Source of the DNA: Flavobacteriales bacterium
GTDB lineage: Bacteria; Bacteroidota; Bacteroidia; Flavobacteriales_D; Parvicellaceae
Assembly: GCA_026993705.1 (NCBI GenBank)
Contig: JALWSJ010000222.1
Span: 1 to 12,572, forward strand
DNA: 12,572 nucleotides
Direction: 5' to 3'
In this document: one piece after another, positions 6,835 through 12,572 of the stretch
Position numbering within the stretch: the first letter of the stretch is position 1
How the letters are laid out: the number at the start of each line of letters is the position of its first letter
Notes under the pieces: generated by a model
What the model was told of the DNA's origin: nothing
Databases searched by the model: none
What the model saw: only the letters and a program-made list of their open reading frames with translations
Translations under genes and position numbers: made by a program

Positions 6835-8430
6835 TTATTGAATAACAATACGTTTGTTATAAACAATATCATTTGTTTCTATTTTTAAAATATAAACTCC
6901 CCGAGCAACCTTAGAAACATCTAATTGATTTACTTGTTCGGAGAGCACCAATCTACCCTCACCATCATACAAGAAACTCCTAAATTTCGCTTCTTTATTA
7001 TTTTCAATAAAAATATAATGACTAGCAGGATTCGGATAGATAACTAAACCTGTCATCTCCCCTTCTTCTATCTCTGTATTTTGATTATCAATATATTCAA
7101 AAGCTCCAACATCAACAAAAGCACCTTGAGGTCTAGAAATATTATCAAAATCAACCGGCGGAGCATTCACATTTGTACCGGCATCAACAACCGTAGAAGT
7201 AGCAGTAAGATGCAAATCAAACGCAGAAACATCCGCAAAATAATTCGAGTAATTAAAACTGTTTCCCATTAATATATTGTTACTCATCAAACCAATGCCA
7301 TTATCATTATTCATAACAGAAACCAAATTATTAATAATCGTATTATTGGTGCTTGGAGTACCATCAAAAACACCACCATCCGTTTTATGAGCGGTAATTC
7401 TAATCCATGCCGGCCCCGGATTATTCCACTGATTCGGTTCGTTCGGGTCTTGTGGAGTAACATCATAAGGATCAATAATCGTGTTGTTTCTTATCGTGCA
7501 ATTAGTTGCCCCCGAAAGTGTAATACCATGATAATGGTCAACGATAATAACATTATTCTCTATCACCCAATTATTATACATTCCGTCAAAGCAGCCAATT
7601 CCCCGCATCGGACAGTTAAAATTTCGATTAAAATCAGTTGTATTAATAAATTTGTTACCTCGGATAATCACATTACTCACCGTTCCGCTCCCCACCGGAC
7701 AACAACTATAGGATTGAAAACCATCGTAATGATTTTCAGCATAATAATAAACCGACACATTATCCTTAATTACGTTATTTGCATACAAACAATCACTTCC
7801 CAACCCCCGAATACCATCAATTGTAAAATACTGAATTGTATTTCCGATAAATTGCGAAAAATCCGAAAGCATCGTCAGACCGATAGCCACATTTTTTATC
7901 GTATTGTAGTTAAATTTATGCCCCGTACCCTTAGCAAAAATTCCATTATTAGTTTTATTTCTCCAATCATTCCTCGTCCAATTCGAAGTAGAAAGATTAG
8001 ATGTAATCGTACAGTTTACAATTGTTATATTAGAACAATTCGGATATAAATCAACCAAATTTCCAGCATATTGCACCGTGTTTTCCGATTTAATAAGCAC
8101 CCCGTTCAACACCCATTTCGAAGCCGAAGCCATATTCCCAAACCTAATTTTTTCAATTACCGGAGAATGCCCCAAAAGAGGAAGTATCTCTACATTAGAA
8201 GAATTATCCCCCACAATCTTTGGAAAACTATGATTACCGTCCATCAAAAATATTTTGTCCCCACCATTGAACGTTTTCCCATTATCAAAAACCGCTTGCA
8301 CAGAAGACCAAGGAGCATTTAATGTACCCACATTTCCCATATTTCCGTTAACAGGGTCACAATAATAATTTGTCGCAAACATTTGCACAACAATAAAATT
8401 CAAGGCAATAAAAGTTAACAATCGAATCAT
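6835..8430 (-). CDS. Secreted right-handed beta-helix protein with T9SS sorting domain
   Basis: A complete 531-residue secreted protein. Residues 1-19 (MIRLLTFIALNFIVVQMFA) form a Sec signal peptide, cut before TNYYCDP. Residues of about 20-110 are the opening of a parallel beta-helix (GTLNAPWSSVQAVFDN, GGDKIFLMDGNH). Residues 110-400 contain repeated Asn-rich coils (NITIVNCTI, NVIIRGNKFI, NCTIRNNTII). Residues 234-239 read HYDGFQ, close to an H.DG.Q motif I associate with catalytic or binding faces of secreted beta-helix enzymes. A SCCP pair and an NCPMRGIGCF loop follow. The segment around VDAGTN...DFDNISRPQG...VDVGAFEY is the usual end cap. Residues of about 458-531 are a type A T9SS sorting domain (IYPNPASHY, then ARGVYILKIETND). 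It resembles the frameshifted gene at 2839 in architecture and length. A substrate such as a polysaccharide is a guess. No TAnnTTTG box was found upstream, where repeats occupy the region. Confidence 0.9.
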   Translation of the reverse strand: MIRLLTFIALNFIVVQMFATNYYCDPVNGNMGNVGTLNAPWSSVQAVFDNGKTFNGGDKIFLMDGNHSFPKIVGDNSSNVEILPLLGHSPVIEKIRFGNMASASKWVLNGVLIKSENTVQYAGNLVDLYPNCSNITIVNCTITSNLSTSNWTRNDWRNKTNNGIFAKGTGHKFNYNTIKNVAIGLTMLSDFSQFIGNTIQYFTIDGIRGLGSDCLYANNVIKDNVSVYYYAENHYDGFQSYSCCPVGSGTVSNVIIRGNKFINTTDFNRNFNCPMRGIGCFDGMYNNWVIENNVIIVDHYHGITLSGATNCTIRNNTIIDPYDVTPQDPNEPNQWNNPGPAWIRITAHKTDGGVFDGTPSTNNTIINNLVSVMNNDNGIGLMSNNILMGNSFNYSNYFADVSAFDLHLTATSTVVDAGTNVNAPPVDFDNISRPQGAFVDVGAFEYIDNQNTEIEEGEMTGLVIYPNPASHYIFIENNKEAKFRSFLYDGEGRLVLSEQVNQLDVSKVARGVYILKIETNDIVYNKRIVIQ

Positions 8431-8453
8431 AATTATTTTGTTTTAAATGTTTT

Positions 8454-8600
8454 GGGCGTTCCCTCAATTTATAAAAACAACATATCGCTCTCACGAAACG
8501 TTGTTTTTATAAATTGAGGTCGGGCTATCACTACTCACTCTTTTTGCCCTCAAAAGGAGGAGGGCAAAAAGGAGTTCAAACACGCCGTTCTATCCCTAAC
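8454..8600. repeat. Unit A: repeat-like block with two perfect hairpins
   Basis: This block begins GGGCGTTCCC and ends TATCCCTAAC, and it lies upstream of the beta-helix gene. Its first hairpin has a perfect 20-base stem, 8462-8481 (CCTCAATTTATAAAAACAAC) with 8500-8519, and an 18-base loop. The second has a perfect 12-base stem, CTTTTTGCCCTC (8540-8551) with 8560-8571, and an 8-base loop. The GGGCGTTCCC...GGTCGGGCT...ATCCCTAACGC frame, with variable hairpins inside, resembles a widespread intergenic repeat that I recall from Flavobacteriales genomes. That recall cannot be checked here. Its end overlaps the start of element B copy 2 by ten bases. Only one copy is present in the window. Confidence 0.65.
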
Positions 8601-8866
8601 GCAGTTGAGATAAGTGCAAAGAAAATGGAATTTAGTATTCTTAGACGATGAATATTTTCTTTGCATAGCACCAACTATAGAAATAAAATATGAAGAAGTA
8701 TAAGGATACTAAAAACAATTTAATTGTGCTTAGATTAACTATGTTAGGGATACTCCAACTAACGTAAAAATAGAGTACTAAAAATCAATAGATTATGAAA
8801 TTACCTAAATTTTTACGTTAGCTCAAAAACTCAACTGTTTTTCACAGTCGCTTAATAATCCCTAAC
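8591..8866. repeat. Structured repeat element B, copy 2
   Basis: Second copy of the element at 1438-1705. The first part, 8591-8752, is a 162-base palindrome. TATCCCTAAC (8591-8600) pairs with GTTAGGGATA (8743-8752), and the core pairs 8652-8668 with 8675-8691 at 14 of 17 positions. The 3' part can fold as a three-way junction. The closing stem is GTTAGGGAT (8743-8751) with ATCCCTAAC (8858-8866). A perfect 13-base stem joins 8759-8771 (CTAACGTAAAAAT) to 8809-8821. The final hairpin is ACTGT-ttttc-ACAGT (8834-8848). GTTAGGGAT can pair with either end, so two folds exclude each other. The 15-mer TCTTAGACGATGAAT (8639-8653) is identical in both copies (1481-1495). With unit A it fills the gene-free stretch 8431-8876. 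No reading frame is supported. Confidence 0.85.
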
Positions 8867-8876
8867 ACAAAAAAAA

Positions 8877-9734
8877 CTACTCATCCGGTAAATGCTCAAA
8901 CAAATTAGGATAATCCGTTATAATCACATCAATACCTATCTCTTTTAATCGATTAAAATCCTTATGTTTATTCACCGTCCAAGCAAATACCTTTACCTCT
9001 TTTTCATGAGCATAATTAATCATTTTTTTAGTAATAAATTTATGATAAATTCCCAAAGCATAAGGCTTAAAATCAATTTCAGCCAATATATTTTTAGCCG
9101 ACTTACCAATACGTTCATGAAGAAAAACTAAAGGAAATTCAGGAGCTTTTTTATGAAGTGCATCTAGTAGAAGAGCGTCAAAACTCATAAAAATAATATT
9201 GTGCTTGAAAAGCGAAGCGTCAACTTCCCGTAAAACAATATCAATATACTCATCAATAGGAGGTTGAGCAATATTGTAATTTTTTTCTTCGGATTTAATC
9301 TCAAAAAGCAGGATTTTATTTCCTAAATCAATTTTTTCAAAAGCCTCCCGGACCAAAGGTTTATGCGTCTTAAAATGCTTCTGTTCAGGAAATTTACCAT
9401 AAGGCTTTGAACCACAATCATATTGTTCTATCTCTTTTTGAGTAAGGTCATAAAGTAAATGATTTCTTTCTTTTTTTATTTCCTTACCATCAGGCTTTAA
9501 ACAATAAGCCTTATCCATATACTCTTCATGAGAAATAACTAGTTGTTTCTCTTTATTCACTACAACATCCCATTCTATACCATCAATATTGTAAGTCAAA
9601 GCATATTGAAAGGCTTCAATCGTATTCTCCGGCAATAAGCCTCTACATCCCCTATGCCCGATGACAAGAGGACGGTATTCAATCGAATTGTTCATCATAA
9701 AAAGTAAACTAAGTATTAAGTTAAAAATATACAT
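8877..9734 (-). CDS. Glycerophosphodiester phosphodiesterase
   Basis: A 285-residue GDPD-family protein. The family hydrolyses glycerophosphodiesters such as glycerophosphocholine to sn-glycerol 3-phosphate and the alcohol, usually with a metal ion. The catalytic set is present: H27 and R28 in GHRGCRGLLPENT, E54 and D56 in IEWDV, and H69 in SHEE. The later FEIK and AWTVN strands and the closing DVIITDYPN of the TIM barrel are also typical. The N-terminal hydrophobic stretch (residues 2-14) may be a short signal peptide or anchor, which would place the enzyme in the periplasm or at the membrane. The ATG at 9734 is preferred over a TTG at 9743. An internal ATG at about residue 14 would remove the hydrophobic stretch and give a cytosolic enzyme. 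It follows the TamB-like gene by 42 bases on the same strand and may be co-transcribed. Confidence 0.92.
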   Translation of the reverse strand: MYIFNLILSLLFMMNNSIEYRPLVIGHRGCRGLLPENTIEAFQYALTYNIDGIEWDVVVNKEKQLVISHEEYMDKAYCLKPDGKEIKKERNHLLYDLTQKEIEQYDCGSKPYGKFPEQKHFKTHKPLVREAFEKIDLGNKILLFEIKSEEKNYNIAQPPIDEYIDIVLREVDASLFKHNIIFMSFDALLLDALHKKAPEFPLVFLHERIGKSAKNILAEIDFKPYALGIYHKFITKKMINYAHEKEVKVFAWTVNKHKDFNRLKEIGIDVIITDYPNLFEHLPDE

Positions 9735-9776
9735 AAATATCAATCATTAGGAAACATTCTTTTAGTAAAATTTTAA

Positions 9777-12572
9777 TTATTCCATCTCATCACATTTCTC
9801 TCTTATTTCCCTTTCTTTAAAGGCGGTTTTCATCTTACACCAAAGTTCTCTAAACGAGTTAAAGTTCTCTTGATAGAAAATTCCTACCCCTTGTTTATTT
9901 GCATTGTTACTCGCTGTTGATATATCGTATTCATTAGATTTATTGAAAGCATGAATTTTCAGGTTTCCGTTGTCATTCAATTGATATTCTATATCCACAT
10001 CACCAATAAAATTTTGAGAACTTTGATTATTCGCACTTCCTGCCGTACCGCTTGACACTCCCAAATTCGTTGAAATCGTCAGCTTATCATCAAACAATTG
10101 TGTTGATAGAGCTAGAGCAACCTCCTTATTGCTAATTTGGTCACCCGGACGATAATTAAACCCAACATCAAAATTATCGGTAAAGTTAGCCAACATATTA
10201 CTTAATTGATTAGATAGAACCTCACTCGTCGTCGAACCGATAACCCCGCTACTAGCAGTTCCCGAAGCTACATCAACCCGTGGAATAAATTTATTTAAAA
10301 TCAATAATGAAAAGACTTGTCGATTCATTTCGGTTGGTGTACTAACAATGTTATTTAATATACTTCTTGCATTTTCATCCGTTCGTGGGAGCTTGATATT
10401 AAACGTTATATCCGGATTAAAAAGACTATTAGTCAAGTGCATTTCCGTTTCAACAAATGTCTTTTGTCTATATAAATCTCTTTCGCTTTCGGGCATAATA
10501 TCATACAAACTGGCTTTTAATGGATACACCGCTGTTATATTAATATCGGCATCATAAGGGTTTCCATACCAACTAATTGTCCCCCCTTCTTTGATTTGAA
10601 ACTTCTTATTGAGAAAATCTTTTAAGGTAAATAGGTAACTTCCTTCCTTAATTGTATAATTTCCAAACATATAAAAATCATAAAATTGGTCAATATACAT
10701 ATCGATATGACCCTTACCTCTACCTTTCATTACATCACCCACCAACTCATCAAAGACCAATTCTATTTCGGCATCTTCGGTTACATCAAAGCTTAAATTC
10801 AGGTTAATACCATTCAAATCAACTTCATATTTATCATCCTTATTTTCATCGTTGACAAAAGTTATAAAATCTTCCAATACTACATCATCCGAACCATAAA
10901 GCGGTAAGGTTATATGAGTATTTTTCTCCGATTTAGCATTGACATTTATTTCTACTATATTTTCATAACCAATGGAAACATTACCCGTTGCAAAAGCAGT
11001 TCCGTAATACAGAGGATTTTGTGCATAAGTAGAATTCATCACCAATAACGGTTCATCAAAAAAAGTAAAAAAATCATAACTGTATTTTTGGAAATTATCG
11101 TGCATAAACGACCCCACCAAAGTGGCTTGAGTTCCATATTTATCTATAAGTGGTAAACCATCCAAGCCAATCAAATCAGGCTCAATCCTTATCTTACCAA
11201 AAGTAGTATAAGTAGTATTCAACATACTTATCGTTGCTTGAGTTGTATCCAAATATAAATTTCCGGAAAGTAGAGGTGCAGAGGTTTCGCCTTTTACTAG
11301 TAGTTCTCCCTCCAAATTTCCTTTCAGATTGGTAACAGCCTCAGGCAAAAACACATTTACAAATTCTAAATCTGTCTTTTTAAAATCCAACACAAAGTCC
11401 AGATTGTCTTTGTCTTTTCGAGGATAGTAATAACCTTGTGTAATCTCAAAATCTTGTTTACCATTCTCCCGTTCTAAAGTTCCTAATACTTCTATTCGTT
11501 CAAGTTCATAGTTCCAATTTGAATTAAACTCCAAATTCCCGATAACATCTTCATTTAAAGTAAATTTATCAATCCATGCGTAAGCATCAAAATACATATC
11601 ATGATACACATCTGCCACAAACCCCGTAAGATTAATGACTCCACCTATCTTAGTAGCAGTTGAATCCGTAGAAATAAGGTCATTCAAGTTTGCTAATTCA
11701 AAACTACCCAATTCGAAATTAAGTTGATCAACCGCACGTTCCGATATTTTACCATCTAGTGCAACCGTCTGAAAATGGTTACTGGCAACTAAATTATCAA
11801 TATTTATTGCAGTAGAATCAATGGTAATATCGGCTTCTCTTTTAATGACCCACTCTCCTATTTTTTTACCGTAAAAAGAAGAAGGTAAAACAGAGAAAAC
11901 AAAATTATCAGGACTTAAAATATATCCTTCCGCTTCAATATTCCCCCAATAAAGAGAGTCATCTCCTCCCCACGAAAGATACGCTCCAAGATTGTCTTCA
12001 TACGCCTTAGACAACAACTCTATGTTTTCTATTTTTAAAGCGTTGTTAACGAGCAAAGTATCAACTGAAAAATCGAAAACATAATACGGTTCAAAACCTC
12101 CTATTTTTTGCGTAGTATCCAATTGAACTCCCGTAAAACTGAATTCTTTATAGCTTATATTATCTGAGTATAAATACATTTTCAATAAATCTTTATTACT
12201 CTGGTATTTACAACTGATTTCCGTATTGGAAGAAACTGTCAATTCCGGATAAAACAAAGAGGTCAACATAGAAAGGTCATGGACTTTTAAATCTAAATCA
12301 AATTGCTGATTATTAATAGATACTTTTTCCTTCTCTGTAAATACAGATGGTAGTATCTTACTTCCTAACCCGTAAAGACTTTGAGGAAGAGAATCCAAGT
12401 CATATCTACCTACCATACTTAAATCCGCAAATTTTGCAAAAACGTCGATACTGTGAAAATTTGTATTACTCTGAGATTCAAAAAGAACCGAATCAAAATA
12501 ATAATCTTTACCCTTCTCATAATAAGAAATATCATTCAAATGAATAAACCCACTAAATTCATCCAAATTATT
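9777..12572 (-). CDS. TamB-like translocation/assembly protein, C-terminal part
   Basis: The reading frame is open to the right edge of the window, and about 931 residues are visible. The true start is outside. The protein belongs to the TamB/DUF490 (AsmA-like) superfamily of very long periplasmic proteins. They span the envelope as a beta-taco groove and act in outer-membrane protein assembly or lipid transport. Most of the visible part is repetitive beta-strand sequence. The C-terminal TamB domain lies in roughly the last 430 residues, with landmarks such as GTISWYGNPYDADINITAVY, LKASLYDIM, and FNIKLPRTDENARSILNNIV, then VSTPTEMNRQVFSLL and NKFIPRV. A short charged tail (KEREIREKCDEME) is unusual beside the strand-rich body. 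The GDPD gene follows on the same strand. Gene symbol is withheld because Bacteroidota members differ from enterobacterial TamB. Confidence 0.9.
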   Translation of the reverse strand, partial: NNLDEFSGFIHLNDISYYEKGKDYYFDSVLFESQSNTNFHSIDVFAKFADLSMVGRYDLDSLPQSLYGLGSKILPSVFTEKEKVSINNQQFDLDLKVHDLSMLTSLFYPELTVSSNTEISCKYQSNKDLLKMYLYSDNISYKEFSFTGVQLDTTQKIGGFEPYYVFDFSVDTLLVNNALKIENIELLSKAYEDNLGAYLSWGGDDSLYWGNIEAEGYILSPDNFVFSVLPSSFYGKKIGEWVIKREADITIDSTAINIDNLVASNHFQTVALDGKISERAVDQLNFELGSFELANLNDLISTDSTATKIGGVINLTGFVADVYHDMYFDAYAWIDKFTLNEDVIGNLEFNSNWNYELERIEVLGTLERENGKQDFEITQGYYYPRKDKDNLDFVLDFKKTDLEFVNVFLPEAVTNLKGNLEGELLVKGETSAPLLSGNLYLDTTQATISMLNTTYTTFGKIRIEPDLIGLDGLPLIDKYGTQATLVGSFMHDNFQKYSYDFFTFFDEPLLVMNSTYAQNPLYYGTAFATGNVSIGYENIVEINVNAKSEKNTHITLPLYGSDDVVLEDFITFVNDENKDDKYEVDLNGINLNLSFDVTEDAEIELVFDELVGDVMKGRGKGHIDMYIDQFYDFYMFGNYTIKEGSYLFTLKDFLNKKFQIKEGGTISWYGNPYDADINITAVYPLKASLYDIMPESERDLYRQKTFVETEMHLTNSLFNPDITFNIKLPRTDENARSILNNIVSTPTEMNRQVFSLLILNKFIPRVDVASGTASSGVIGSTTSEVLSNQLSNMLANFTDNFDVGFNYRPGDQISNKEVALALSTQLFDDKLTISTNLGVSSGTAGSANNQSSQNFIGDVDIEYQLNDNGNLKIHAFNKSNEYDISTASNNANKQGVGIFYQENFNSFRELWCKMKTAFKEREIREKCDEME

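Noticed and set aside
7387..8322. Long plus-strand open frames opposite the second beta-helix gene.
   Set aside because: They are antisense shadows of a clear secreted protein. Their composition (many Ile, Arg, Asn, His) reflects the complement of Asn-rich codons.
8454..8601. Intrinsic terminator for the phosphodiesterase gene formed by the unit A hairpins.
   Set aside because: The hairpins lie more than 270 bases past the stop, and neither stem is followed by a T-run on the minus strand.
8749..8876. Small hypothetical gene inside the 3' part of element B.
   Set aside because: No frame in the block has a convincing start, and the differences between the two copies follow base pairing rather than codons.

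Overview
The window is AT-rich and almost certainly comes from a member of the phylum Bacteroidota, probably Flavobacteriales-like. The pointers are two secreted beta-helix proteins with C-terminal type IX secretion (T9SS) sorting domains, a DUF59/SufT–DUF2480 gene pair, a TamB-like giant protein, and TAnnTTTG promoter boxes in place of the E. coli type. The order-level placement is inference.

Layout from left to right. (1) 36-1344 is a decayed IS1182-type transposase with several frameshifts and a mutated catalytic Asp. (2) 1438-1705 is the first copy of a structured repeat, here called element B. (3) A DUF983 zinc-ribbon membrane protein overlaps a Crp/Fnr-family regulator and appears to form an operon with it. 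(4) 2839-4415 is a secreted parallel beta-helix protein with a T9SS tail, broken by one frameshift. (5) On the minus strand, a lysoplasmalogenase-like (YhhN) membrane protein and a TrmO-like tRNA modification protein form a likely operon. (6) Divergently, a SufT-like Fe-S assembly factor and a DUF2480 protein lie 4 bases apart. (7) 6647-6825 is a 179-base palindrome, element C. (8) On the minus strand lies a second, intact beta-helix/T9SS protein. (9) 8431-8876 is a gene-free stretch filled by repeats: unit A, with two perfect hairpins, abuts element B copy 2. (10) On the minus strand, a glycerophosphodiester phosphodiesterase follows the C-terminal ~930 residues of a TamB-like protein that runs off the right edge.

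Most genes are housekeeping or ordinary accessory genes of this phylum. The unexplained signal is in the intergenic DNA. The two copies of element B are 65 of 65 aligned bases long at the 3' end with only two differences, and those two bases pair with each other in a hairpin (A-T in one copy, G-C in the other). The 5' parts have diverged but keep self-complementarity in each copy. This suggests a structure under selection, either as RNA or as a mobile palindromic DNA. Element C has a solo half next to the broken beta-helix gene, so each beta-helix gene has C sequence beyond its 3' end. No tRNA, rRNA or CRISPR array was seen.
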